Assembly: GCA_020848545.1 (NCBI GenBank)
Contig: JADLHZ010000084.1
Span: 124,001 to 188,000 of the forward strand
DNA: 64,000 nt
From: Deltaproteobacteria bacterium
GTDB taxonomy: Bacteria > Myxococcota > JADLHZ01
Direction of reading: 5' to 3'
Within the stretch, counting starts at the first letter, position 1. Every line of letters begins with the position of its first letter. The notes below the pieces were generated by a model, which was not told where the DNA came from, did not search any database, and was given only the letters and a program-made list of their open reading frames with translations. This document shows positions 15,731-24,462 of this stretch, in pieces. The translations under genes were made by a program, and so were the position numbers.

Positions 15731-17305
15731 GTGGCGCGACTGCGCGAGATCGGGACCGAGCCGCCGAGGCACTTCGAGCTGCAAGCGTCGACGGTAATCG
15801 GGCGTGATCCCAGCTGCACGATCCAACTGCGCGACAACCTCGTTTCGCGCACGCACTGCGAGATTCGCCGGGCCGAGGGCGATCGCTACCTGCTCGTCGA
15901 CCTCGGCAGCACGCACGGCACTTTCGTCGGCGGCGCGAAGATCAAAGAGCACGTGCTCGTCGACGGCGACATCATCATCGCCGGCGCGTCGCGGCTGTGC
16001 TTCGAGCTGCCGTTCAAGCGCTTCGGCCAGAGCGCGGTGACGATCTCGACCGAGACCGCCGCGCACGCGCTGCAGCACACGGCGCCGGTGGTCGAGGCGG
16101 CGTTTCTCCCAGGCGATCGCGTGGGCGACGAGGCGCAGCTGCGGCGGCAATACGATCGCTTGCGCGCGGCGTACGAAGTGACGCGCGCGATCGCGGCGGC
16201 GGATGACGTCGACGCGGTGCTCGATGGGATCGTGGTCAGCGCGTTTGCGCTCTTGGCCGCCGATCGCGTGACGGTGCTCTTGTGGGACGCCGAGAAGTCG
16301 GAGCTCGTGCCGAAGCTGACGCGGCTGCGCGCGGGGACGGCAGCGGATCGGCCCGTCACGCTGTCGAAGACGCTGCTCGGCGACGTGGTGAAGAACAAGA
16401 CCGGCGTGATCCTGGTCGATGCGCCGAGCGACGTCCGCTACGGCCAGGCGCAGAGCGTGGTCGCCGGCGGCGTGCGATCGGCGATGACGGTGCCGATGCT
16501 GCACGCCGGCGAGCTGCTCGGCGTGATGCACATGGACTCCTTGATGGCGACGCACGTGTTTCACGAGTACGACCTCGAGATCTTCTCGTCGATCGCGGGG
16601 CAGGCGGCGCTGTTTCTAAAAACCGCGAAATTGCGCGGCAAGCTGCAAGACGAGTCGAAGGCGCGGCTGTACTTGCAGCGCTTCTTGTCGCCCGGCGTCA
16701 TCGAAGAGGTGCTCGGCGGCGGCAAGTATCAGCTCGGCCACGGCGGTGAGCTGCGCGAGATCACCGTGCTGTTCAGCGACATCCGCGGGTTCACGGCGTT
16801 GTCAGAGAAGCACTCGGATCCGGCGCTGATCGTCGAGCTTCTGAACGACTACTTCGAGCTCATGGTCGATGTGCTGTTTCGCCATGGCGGGACTTTGGAC
16901 AAATACGTGGGCGACGAGCTGATGGCGCTCTTTGGTGCGCCGCTGCCGATGCCCGACGCTCCGGCCCGCGCGGTGGCGTGTGGGCTCGACATGATCGCCG
17001 CGCTCGGCACCTTCAACGCCGCGCGGGTGGCGGCGGGGAAGTTCCCGATCGACATCGGGATCGGGATTCACTCGGGCGTCGCGCTGTGCGGGACGATCGG
17101 GTCGCGCAAGGCGATGCAGTACACCGCGATCGGCGATATGGTGAACACTGGGGCGCGACTGTGCAGCGTGGCGAAGGCGGGGCAGGTCATCGCGAGCGAG
17201 GCGACGGTGGCGAAGCTCGGCGGCGCGTTCGTGGGCGAAGCGCTGGCGCCGGTGAGTGTCAAAGGGAAGGCCGAGCCGCTCAAGATCTTTGCCTTCAAGC
17301 GTTGA
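15731..17305 (+). CDS. FHA-GAF-adenylate/guanylate cyclase (class III)
   Basis: A 524-aa soluble signalling enzyme. The N-terminal FHA domain (about 20-95: VIGRDPSC..I, SRTHCEI, LGSTHGTFV) reads phosphothreonine. A GAF domain follows at about 150-305. A short coiled linker leads to a class III cyclase domain at about 335-524 with VLFSDIRGFTALSE, the metal Asp residues, DKYVGDELMALFGAP and a GDMVNTGARLC-type block. The start is GTG 15731. It probably makes cAMP in response to Ser/Thr kinase output and a small ligand. It ends 2 nt before the convergent toxin gene. Confidence 0.9.
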   Translation: MARLREIGTEPPRHFELQASTVIGRDPSCTIQLRDNLVSRTHCEIRRAEGDRYLLVDLGSTHGTFVGGAKIKEHVLVDGDIIIAGASRLCFELPFKRFGQSAVTISTETAAHALQHTAPVVEAAFLPGDRVGDEAQLRRQYDRLRAAYEVTRAIAAADDVDAVLDGIVVSAFALLAADRVTVLLWDAEKSELVPKLTRLRAGTAADRPVTLSKTLLGDVVKNKTGVILVDAPSDVRYGQAQSVVAGGVRSAMTVPMLHAGELLGVMHMDSLMATHVFHEYDLEIFSSIAGQAALFLKTAKLRGKLQDESKARLYLQRFLSPGVIEEVLGGGKYQLGHGGELREITVLFSDIRGFTALSEKHSDPALIVELLNDYFELMVDVLFRHGGTLDKYVGDELMALFGAPLPMPDAPARAVACGLDMIAALGTFNAARVAAGKFPIDIGIGIHSGVALCGTIGSRKAMQYTAIGDMVNTGARLCSVAKAGQVIASEATVAKLGGAFVGEALAPVSVKGKAEPLKIFAFKR

Positions 17306-17307
17306 GC

Positions 17308-17595
17308 TCACGCGCGATGTTGGCGGAAGTGAAACAAGCGCAAGAGCCACACTTCGTCACGACCGACGCGGTACCACAGGACGAACGGCAATCGACGGAG
17401 CAGAAGCTTTCGAATCGTGCCGTCGCCCGCGTGCATTTCGATCCGACCGACGAGCGGCGTCGCGGCGAGCAGGTGCCTTGCGTCGGCGATGTCCCGCCTC
17501 AGCCCGTCGAGAACGTCCCTTCGGGCGTTCGCATGCAGCCAGAGCACTTGCCGTTTGACGTCGATGACGAAGGCGCGGTGCAGACGCGTGCGCAT
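17308..17595 (-). CDS. ParE/RelE-fold toxin of a toxin-antitoxin pair
   Basis: A 95-aa small basic protein. The C-terminal half RRLPFVLWYRVGRDEVWLLR followed by LFHFRQHR matches the ParE/RelE-fold end (hydrophobic strand, Y-R, strand, final basic H..R). The N-terminal helices (FVIDVKRQVLWLHANA) fit the family layout. ATG at 17595 overlaps the antitoxin stop by 1 nt (TGATG), the usual antitoxin-first order. Whether it targets gyrase (ParE) or mRNA (RelE) cannot be told. Confidence 0.7.
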   Translation of the reverse strand: MRTRLHRAFVIDVKRQVLWLHANARRDVLDGLRRDIADARHLLAATPLVGRIEMHAGDGTIRKLLLRRLPFVLWYRVGRDEVWLLRLFHFRQHRA

Positions 17596-17912
17596 CAGCG
17601 CTTACGACGTCGTGTGCGGGCTTTCGGAAGCGCGTTCAGCGCTTTTTCGAGCTCGGCGTCGCTGGCTTCTTCGAACCCGTGCTCCTGGATCCGCTCCCAC
17701 GTACTCCACACTTGCTCGCGTTGCCATCGCTCCGCGCGCGTCATCCCTTCGAAGTCGTCGATGTCCTTGAGGCGCTCGCCGATCAGGACGCGGATGGTCG
17801 GTGACAGCTTGAGGCCTCGGCGGCTCGCTTCCGTGCTGACCCGCCGACGGAGCGCGGGCGAGAGGACGATGCTGACGGGATCTTCCTGCTGTCGCGGCTG
17901 TCTCGGAGGCAT
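17595..17912 (-). CDS. Antitoxin of the ParE-like pair, ribbon-helix-helix type
   Basis: 105 aa from the ATG at 17912; the longer frame from GTG 17924 is disfavoured because that region is the operator. The N-terminal segment PVSIVLSPALRRRVSTEASR fits a ribbon-helix-helix strand and helix, and GLKLSPTIRVLIGERLKD the second helix. The C-terminal half is acidic then basic (EEASDAELEKALNALPK) and would wrap the toxin. The ATG lies inside a perfect palindrome (17911-17927), which suggests autorepression. Confidence 0.7.
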   Translation of the reverse strand: MPPRQPRQQEDPVSIVLSPALRRRVSTEASRRGLKLSPTIRVLIGERLKDIDDFEGMTRAERWQREQVWSTWERIQEHGFEEASDAELEKALNALPKARTRRRKR

Positions 17913-17927
17913 AGTGAAATTCACTAT
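17911..17927. promoter_or_regulatory. Palindromic operator over the antitoxin start
   Basis: ATAGTGAA, one central A, TTCACTAT: a perfect 17-bp palindrome overlapping the antitoxin initiator codon (17910-17912, reverse strand). It is AT-rich against GC-rich flanks. Ribbon-helix-helix antitoxins typically repress their own operon at such sites. Confidence 0.65.
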
Positions 17928-18012
17928 AGCATGCGCGCGCGGTGAGGACGAGGTCGATGACAGAGCTCAGCTTTTCTTCAGCGCGTCCCGGGTGTCGTGA
18001 GTTGGCCACTGT

Positions 18013-20190
18013 TCAAGGACAGGACACGAAGGTTCCGCCGTAGGTCACGGCCGACGGCGACTCGCGCGCGCCGATCGGGGGCGCCCCGGTGAAGCTCGTT
18101 GGCCCACTCGAACCAGTAGGGCCGATCGTTCCGTTATAGTCGTAGGCGAGGTTGGGGCCGGCATCGACCAGGTTTGAAGCTTCAGGCGAGTGAAGACACT
18201 GGGTCTCCTGATTCGGCAAGTAGCCAGCGACCGGGACGATCGCAGCGCACAGCTGTTCCGGCCCCGAATTCGGAGCGCAGCTCGTGGAGAAGCACGGATT
18301 TCCAGACGTGTTGGAGCACGTGAATGCGGTCGTTACGACGTTCGCCGTCGATGATGTTCCGATACAGGTATTCGAATCACCGAACGTCGCACTCGGCGCG
18401 AGCTCGTATCCGACGGTCGCAGCCCCACCGGCTATCAGATTGCCGCGAAAACATAGGTCGAACGAGGTTGCGGCCCGGATTGCTGTGGATCCCGAGGGTA
18501 GGTAGACACTGTTGTGATCGATGCGAACCGCTCCGAGGCTGCCGGTGCTGTTCTTGATGTCGATCGCATAGTCGTAGCGGCCATAGACGACGTTCAGAAG
18601 AATTTGGTTGGAGTTGCCGTCAGCGAGGATTCCCGTGGTCATGTTCGTTGCCGACAAATTTCGAAACCAGTTCTGAACGATCAGGCTGAACGATGCACCG
18701 CTGTCACTCACCACGATGCTTCTCGCTGCGCCACCGATCGGCACGAAGAACTCGTTGTTCACTAGCGAGTTGAACGCCGCTTCGCTCGAGGTGATTCGCA
18801 CTGCCGTTCCCGTGGTTTCAAAACGCAGGCCTTCGATCACATTCTTTGGACTCGATAAGACGAAACCAGCACCCGAAGATTGAATCGTGACGACGCCACT
18901 CACCGGTCGAAGGTGAACGCCGTCGGGGTTCGCTCCACACGTGCCGGGGCACTCGTCGATGTCGAACGGTCCAGAACCAAGATTGTAAGGACCTGGGTGC
19001 AACCCGATAACCTCCGGCTTGTTGCCGTTTGCGGCGTTGTCGTGCGCGATGGCTTGGCCGATCGCGACGCCAAGAATTGTCGCGTTGTCGATTTTCGTGC
19101 CGCAACCGGCTGTCACCAGCCCGTCGCAGGCGGCGTTGCATCCTAACGTTCCGTCCAGGTACCCAGCCGACCAACAGGTGGTCCCGGGCGGAAGTAGCGA
19201 GCCATCGCAGACCTCTCCAGTGTTCGCGTTGATGGTGCCGTTTCCGCAAATTCGATTGCACACCGAAGGATTCTCTATGGGACACTCCCACGCCACCTCG
19301 ACCTGACAATCTGCGTCGCAGCCATCGCTCGGATCGCGATCGCCGTCGTCGCACTCTTCGTTGTTCCCGATATCGACGATCATATTCCCGCAGAGCAGCG
19401 TGCACGCCGACGGCGTACCGGGGCACGTGTAGCCACTCTCGGTGGCGCACGTGTTGCTGCAGCCATCGCCGCTGTCGCGATCGCCGTCATCGCAGCTCTC
19501 GCCTTGTCCCATGTCGACGACGCCGTTGCCGCAATAGCGCGCGCACACCGACGTGACGGCGTTGCTGCAGAAGAACCCTGTCTCGATCGCACACGCGCCG
19601 TCGCAGCCGTCACCCGGCACTACGCCGCCGTCGTCGCACGCTTCGCTTCCCGCGCGCACGCCGTCGCCGCAGCGCACGCTGCACTTCGAGGGCGTGGTCA
19701 GCAAGCACACCGCGCCGTCCTCGATCTCGCATGAAGCGTCGCAGCCATCGCCCGGAACCAGCGCGCCGTCGTCGCACTCCTCGAGCGCCGAGATGACGAC
19801 GCCGTCGCCGCAGATCGCCGCGGCGCCGAGGGTCACGTCCAACGCGCTCATCGCTCGCCGCACGACTTCGACGCTGGCAGTGCCGCTCGCGACCACGGCA
19901 CCGCCTGCGACACCGTCGACGCGCACGTGAATGATCTGCCCGACGCGATCTTCCTGCAGCAGGATCGCGAGCGTCTGCGGATCGGCCAACGCTCCGCCCA
20001 CGCTGCGCGGCAAGAGCAGCACATCGCCGACTGGGCTGCCGTCGGAGAGCGCGCCCTCGATGCGCAGCTGTTCGATTCCCGCCTCGGCGTCGAAGTGCAT
20101 CGTCAGCGCGATGCCGGTCTCGTCGCTGCGCGTAACGGGCTTCTTGCACGCCACGAAGAGCAGCGCGAGGGCAAGCGCCCACCTCACCAT
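18013..20190 (-). CDS. Surface lipoprotein: myxococcal Cys-rich repeats plus parallel beta-helix
   Basis: 725 aa. Signal peptide and lipobox LLFVAC give a lipoprotein. After a beta-rich domain (about 20-120) come four to six disulfide repeats of the form CGDGV....E.CDDG...PGDGC...C (about 125-330), characteristic of myxobacterial surface proteins. The C-terminal half (about 370-640) is a parallel beta-helix (NVIEGLRFETTGTAVRITSS, NSLVNNEFFV). It ends in PPIGARE...SCP, like the GARE...CP tail of the protein at 7080-9431. The start overlaps the upstream gene by 7 nt. The upstream reading frame to 20616 is a shadow. Confidence 0.8.
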   Translation of the reverse strand: MVRWALALALLFVACKKPVTRSDETGIALTMHFDAEAGIEQLRIEGALSDGSPVGDVLLLPRSVGGALADPQTLAILLQEDRVGQIIHVRVDGVAGGAVVASGTASVEVVRRAMSALDVTLGAAAICGDGVVISALEECDDGALVPGDGCDASCEIEDGAVCLLTTPSKCSVRCGDGVRAGSEACDDGGVVPGDGCDGACAIETGFFCSNAVTSVCARYCGNGVVDMGQGESCDDGDRDSGDGCSNTCATESGYTCPGTPSACTLLCGNMIVDIGNNEECDDGDRDPSDGCDADCQVEVAWECPIENPSVCNRICGNGTINANTGEVCDGSLLPPGTTCWSAGYLDGTLGCNAACDGLVTAGCGTKIDNATILGVAIGQAIAHDNAANGNKPEVIGLHPGPYNLGSGPFDIDECPGTCGANPDGVHLRPVSGVVTIQSSGAGFVLSSPKNVIEGLRFETTGTAVRITSSEAAFNSLVNNEFFVPIGGAARSIVVSDSGASFSLIVQNWFRNLSATNMTTGILADGNSNQILLNVVYGRYDYAIDIKNSTGSLGAVRIDHNSVYLPSGSTAIRAATSFDLCFRGNLIAGGAATVGYELAPSATFGDSNTCIGTSSTANVVTTAFTCSNTSGNPCFSTSCAPNSGPEQLCAAIVPVAGYLPNQETQCLHSPEASNLVDAGPNLAYDYNGTIGPTGSSGPTSFTGAPPIGARESPSAVTYGGTFVSCP

Positions 20191-20870
20191 GACGCGTTCC
20201 CCAGCGTTCCCGTGTGAGAGACTTGCGGCGCCGGCGTCATCACGATGCCGACCGCGACGCCTGCTGCCGCGCCGGCGAGCACCACGCCGCCGATGATCGT
20301 CCAGAACCACCACTTCGTATGCACGCCGGGCTTGGGCGGCGCGCTCTCTACAATGACCGGCGCACGATCGTCCGCAAACGCCGGCGCGCTGGCGATCTGG
20401 CGCATCGCCGCCATCGACGCTGCTTGCGCATCGGCGATCCGCTTCTCCTCGGCGCGCTTCTGCTCGGCTTCGATCTTCTGCTGCTCGGCCAACGACGCCT
20501 TCGCTTCGCTGAGCCGCTCGCGCGCGACGGTCGCCTGCGCCGTGTTCGTGTTGTCGCGGAGGTACCCTTCGTAGAAGAACACCGCGCGCTCGTAGTGCTT
20601 CAGATAGAAGTGACACTGCGCGATGTTGAAGAGCACCGCCGGCGCCGGCTTCTTCTCGTACGCCGCCGAGAACTCGGCCAGCGCTTCATCGAAGCGACCG
20701 AGCTTGAACGCCGTCTCGCCGCGCTTGTAGATCGCACGCGCTTCGGCGATGGCCGGGTCCTCGGCCTCGCGCGCTTTCGCTTCGACCTTCTTCGCGCCTT
20801 TCTTCACCGGCTTCGCGGCGGCGTTCGCCACGGTCGGGAGCGCGATCAAAAGGACGAGGAACCGAATCAC
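20184..20870 (-). CDS. TPR-repeat exported protein with C-terminal membrane anchor
   Basis: 228 aa from GTG 20870, chosen because GGAGG sits 5 nt before it and MIRFLVLLIALPTVANA is a good signal peptide; GTG 20891 overlapping the kinase stop is the alternative. Two or three TPR-like units cover about 40-120 (AIYKRGETAFKLGRFDEAL, PAVLFNIAQCHFYLKHYERA), followed by a charged coiled coil and a transmembrane helix at about 185-210. It ends with ...ASW, its TGG TGA overlapping ATG GTG of the lipoprotein gene. Order is kinase - TPR anchor - lipoprotein. Confidence 0.75.
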   Translation of the reverse strand: MIRFLVLLIALPTVANAAAKPVKKGAKKVEAKAREAEDPAIAEARAIYKRGETAFKLGRFDEALAEFSAAYEKKPAPAVLFNIAQCHFYLKHYERAVFFYEGYLRDNTNTAQATVARERLSEAKASLAEQQKIEAEQKRAEEKRIADAQAASMAAMRQIASAPAFADDRAPVIVESAPPKPGVHTKWWFWTIIGGVVLAGAAAGVAVGIVMTPAPQVSHTGTLGNASW

Positions 20871-20887
20871 CGCTGCCTCCGGGCGCG

Positions 20888-22123
20888 TCACTCGGCGTAG
20901 GGATCCATGAGACCACCCTTGTCGATGCGCCGCTTCTTCTTGCTGCCCTTCTTTTTGCCCTTCGCAGCGCCTTTTTCGACATTTTTATCTGCAGCGGCGG
21001 CGACCGGTGCGGGCTCCGGCGTAGGTTCAGGTGCGACGATGGGCACCGACGCCGGCGCGGCCACGACTGGCGCGGGCGCGGCGACCACGGGCGGATCCTG
21101 GGCCACGACCGGCGCCGGGGCGGCCCGCGGCCAGAAAATGTATGCGACCGCGATCGCTGCACACGCGGACGCGCCTAGCGCCAACGGCAGCCACGCGCGT
21201 TTCTTCGCAGGCGCCGCCAGCGGAGCGCCCTCGATCGCCTTCCCACCGCGCAACACCGCGACCCGCGATTGCACCCAGCGCATGTTCGCCGGCCGCCGCG
21301 CCGGATCCTTGTCGAGGCACTGCAGGATCAACGCCGCCAAGTCCGGCGGCAGATCCTTCGCCAGCGCCGCGGGATCCGGCGGCGGCACGGTCAGGTGCTT
21401 GATCACGATCTCGCCGAAGCTCTCCGCGACGAAGGGCTTCTTGCCGGTGACGAGCTCGAACAAGATGATCCCGAACGCGTAAATGTCGGCGCGCGTGTCG
21501 ACCGCTTTTCCCGCGAGCTGCTCCGGCGCCATGTACTCCGGCGTGCCGAGCAGCGCGCCGGCGGCCGTGCGGTTCACCGACATCGCTTCACCGCTGTCAC
21601 CGGAGAGCTTGGCGACGCCGAAGTCGAGCAGCTTCACGAAGTCTCGGCGCCCGCCGCGCTCGGTGAGAAAGACGTTGTCGGGCTTCAAGTCGCGGTGAAC
21701 GACCTTCGCGTCATGCACCGCGGCGAGCCCGAGCGCGATCTGCTCGGCCACGTCGAGCACGCGGGCGAGCGGCACGGGACCTTGCTCCATCGCTTCGCGC
21801 AGCGTCTGGCCCTGCAAGAGCTCCATCACGATGTACTTCTCTTCGGCGGCCTCGACGAAGTCGATCACCTCGACGATGTGCTCGTGGTTGATCTGATTGA
21901 CGACGCGCGCCTCGTCGAAGAAGCGGCGCACGGCCGGCGGGTTCTGCGCGTGCTCGGGCTTCAAGAGCTTCACCGCCACGCGGCGGCCGAGCTTCGCGTG
22001 CTCGGCGAGATAGACGGTGCCCATGCCGCCTTCGCCGAGCACTTGCACGAGCCGATAGTTGCCGAGCACGCGGCCGACGTGGCTGGTCGAAAGCGCGGCG
22101 GCTGCGGCGTCCTGCTCACCCAT
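20888..22123 (-). CDS. Membrane Ser/Thr protein kinase (PknB-like)
   Basis: 411 aa. The kinase domain spans about residues 23-290: Gly loop GEGGMGTVYLAE, Lys52 in VAVKLL, HRDLKPDN with catalytic Asp145, and DFG at 167-169. The APE-equivalent MAPEQ and the DIYAFGIILFELV block follow. A transmembrane helix lies at about 311-331 (WLPLALGASACAAIAVAYIF). The outer tail is Pro/Ala/Val-rich and then Lys-rich, with no PASTA repeat. A TATACT -10 box (22131-22136, reverse strand) ends 7 nt before ATG, so the mRNA may be leaderless. It probably regulates the coupled TPR and lipoprotein genes or their products. Confidence 0.9.
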   Translation of the reverse strand: MGEQDAAAAALSTSHVGRVLGNYRLVQVLGEGGMGTVYLAEHAKLGRRVAVKLLKPEHAQNPPAVRRFFDEARVVNQINHEHIVEVIDFVEAAEEKYIVMELLQGQTLREAMEQGPVPLARVLDVAEQIALGLAAVHDAKVVHRDLKPDNVFLTERGGRRDFVKLLDFGVAKLSGDSGEAMSVNRTAAGALLGTPEYMAPEQLAGKAVDTRADIYAFGIILFELVTGKKPFVAESFGEIVIKHLTVPPPDPAALAKDLPPDLAALILQCLDKDPARRPANMRWVQSRVAVLRGGKAIEGAPLAAPAKKRAWLPLALGASACAAIAVAYIFWPRAAPAPVVAQDPPVVAAPAPVVAAPASVPIVAPEPTPEPAPVAAAADKNVEKGAAKGKKKGSKKKRRIDKGGLMDPYAE

Positions 22124-22158
22124 TGCCCGCAGTATAGCCTGGGGTTAGGAGTCGCGCC

Positions 22159-24462
22159 GTGCTCGCGCTGCTGCTCCTCATCGCCGCCCCCGAGCTCGAG
22201 TATTCGCCGGTCGTCTTGCGCGACTTCCGTTGGCAGACGCAGCTGCAACAAACGCCGAGCGCCTGGAGCGTGGAGAACCTGCTCGAGATGGGCGGCACGC
22301 CGGTCGTCATGAGCAACATCGAGAGCGGCGGCTTCTCGAAGGTCGATCCCTTGCGCGTCAGCGTGCTCGGCGATTCGTACCTGTGGTCGCGGCATACGCT
22401 CGCCGGCATCGATGTATCAGATCCTTTACATGCTGGCGCCCAGGCGTTGCGCGTGCCTTTTCGGCTGCTCGACAGCGCGGCCGTGCGCTTCAGCGAGAAC
22501 GCCGGGGCCGACATGGGCGGCGTCGCGCTCGAGCTGCAGTCGCCGCACGCGCAAAGTGGCACCGAGGTCGGCGGCCTCTACACGACGCCCACGCTCGGCG
22601 GTCTCGCGCCTGGCGCGATCTATCTGATGGACACGCTCTCCGGCCTGCACGCGCTGCAACGCATGCCGCTGCCGGCGCTCACCCGCCGCCACTTCCACGA
22701 CAACTGGTCGCTCTCGTTTGCACGCACGGAAGATCTCGGTGCGAAGGGCGCGCTTCGCTACGGCGCGCAGATCGATCTCGGCACGCGCCGCTTCAATGCC
22801 TTCGACACGAGCGGCCCGGCCGGCACCTTCGCCGAGCCGTTCGCGATCGCTTCGTTCGCCGTGCGCTACGAGCCGCCGTCGCGATCCTATGATTCACAAC
22901 CGTGGCACGTGTTCGTCGCCGCCGAGTACCGTGAGCGCAAGCACCTCTTCGCCGAGCAGTGGTGGAGCAGAGACGAGAGCCCGGCCGTGCAGAGCGCAGC
23001 GCTGAGCGTCGGCGCGGTGCTCAAAGATTTTCGCGCCGGCATCACCCTCAAGTACGAGCACAGCAACGCCGCCGGCCTCACCACCCCGCGCGAGCGCTTC
23101 GATCTCGACGGCCAAGGCCTCGCGCCGTACTACCCGCGCGGCGATCGCATCGGCGTCAACGTCGACCTGCGCTTCGATCGATCGATCGGCTTCTCGCGCG
23201 TCTTCGCCGCGGTGAACGAGCGCATCATCGGCTTCGCGCCGAGCGTGCGTGCGTGGACGAACGATCAACTCTTCGAAGGCCAGCCGATCGGGCGCATCGA
23301 CTTTCGCAGCAGCCCGACGTTGATCCTGCACGGGCACGTGAGCGCCGGCTTGCGTGACGATCGCCAGCTCGGTCCGGTGCGGCTGGCGTACGCGTTCTAC
23401 GGGCTCGCCACGCACGCCGGCAACGCGCGGCTCGCGAACACGGTGGCGCTCGCCGATATCGGCATCAAGGCGCAGGCGTCGCTCACCGCGTGGAAGTACC
23501 TGATGCCCTTCGTGTCGCTCTCGCGATCGCCTGTTCCGCTCTCGGCGAACGTCGCGCTCGCGCTGACGCCGGGCTACGAAGACGGCGCGGTCTTCGCCGG
23601 CGACACGCTCATCGACACGACGGGCGGCGCGGCGACGAGCGTCTCGCAGGGCCTCATCATGGCAAAGGTGCACTCGCTCGCGTTCGGCTTCGAGTCACAG
23701 CTCCTGCCGCCGCTGCGCGTGAGCGTGCAAGCGATCGGCAAGACCTTCGACGACACTTACTGGACACGCTTCGCCTCCGAGACTCCGGTCGAGCGCGACG
23801 ACGATCGCTATTTTCTCACGCCGGGCGAGAAGCGCTACACGCTCGACAATTTTCCCTTCGGCGAGCGGCCGTTCTTCGTCGGCGGCCAAGCGCAGATCGT
23901 CGCGCAGGATCCGAAGCGCTACTTGGTCTCGGTCGGCTTCGCCACGATGTTCTCGCTCGGCACGACGGCGTTCGGGAACGGCCCGTTCAGCAACGACATC
24001 GCCGTCGTCGATCCGAGCACGGCGAACCCGAACGCGCGCCTGCACCGGGTCGGCAACATGGAGAACGATCGCGCGTATTTTCTGAAGGCCGCGTTCGGCG
24101 TCCGCATCGTCGACACGCTCTGGGCGTTCGCGTCGGTGCGCTACAAAGACGGAAAGCCCTTCGCGTTCTACTCGCAGCGGGTCAAAGACGGCCAGCTCTC
24201 GCAGGTCTACGAGTCGCCGAAGGGCTCGCTCTACAAGCTCGAAGGGCCGCGCGAGGACGCCCACGTCGATATCGACGTGAAGGTGGGCTACACGATCCCG
24301 CTCGGGCACGGCCGCGGCTTGCGCCTGGAAGCGCTGATCTCGAACGTCTACGACGTGGGCAGCGAGATCGCCGAGCGCCAAGGGCAGGGGACGACGCGCG
24401 CCTCGCTCGAGATGGCGATCCCGCGCACGGGCTTTCTCACCGCTGAGCTCGTGCTGCCGTGA
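22159..24462 (+). CDS. TonB-dependent-receptor-like outer-membrane beta-barrel
   Basis: 767 aa from GTG 22159, with a short signal peptide (MLALLLLIAAP). An N-terminal plug-like domain lies at about 30-130 (VENLLEMGG, VSVLGDSYLWSRHTLAGIDV, GADMGGVALELQ). The remainder has regularly alternating aromatic/polar strands typical of a 22-stranded barrel, ending in LTAELVLP. The TonB box is not obvious and the final residue is not Phe, so a TonB-linked role is likely but unproven. The stop overlaps the acylase GTG start (GTGA), linking uptake to a hydrolase. Confidence 0.75.
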   Translation: MLALLLLIAAPELEYSPVVLRDFRWQTQLQQTPSAWSVENLLEMGGTPVVMSNIESGGFSKVDPLRVSVLGDSYLWSRHTLAGIDVSDPLHAGAQALRVPFRLLDSAAVRFSENAGADMGGVALELQSPHAQSGTEVGGLYTTPTLGGLAPGAIYLMDTLSGLHALQRMPLPALTRRHFHDNWSLSFARTEDLGAKGALRYGAQIDLGTRRFNAFDTSGPAGTFAEPFAIASFAVRYEPPSRSYDSQPWHVFVAAEYRERKHLFAEQWWSRDESPAVQSAALSVGAVLKDFRAGITLKYEHSNAAGLTTPRERFDLDGQGLAPYYPRGDRIGVNVDLRFDRSIGFSRVFAAVNERIIGFAPSVRAWTNDQLFEGQPIGRIDFRSSPTLILHGHVSAGLRDDRQLGPVRLAYAFYGLATHAGNARLANTVALADIGIKAQASLTAWKYLMPFVSLSRSPVPLSANVALALTPGYEDGAVFAGDTLIDTTGGAATSVSQGLIMAKVHSLAFGFESQLLPPLRVSVQAIGKTFDDTYWTRFASETPVERDDDRYFLTPGEKRYTLDNFPFGERPFFVGGQAQIVAQDPKRYLVSVGFATMFSLGTTAFGNGPFSNDIAVVDPSTANPNARLHRVGNMENDRAYFLKAAFGVRIVDTLWAFASVRYKDGKPFAFYSQRVKDGQLSQVYESPKGSLYKLEGPREDAHVDIDVKVGYTIPLGHGRGLRLEALISNVYDVGSEIAERQGQGTTRASLEMAIPRTGFLTAELVLP

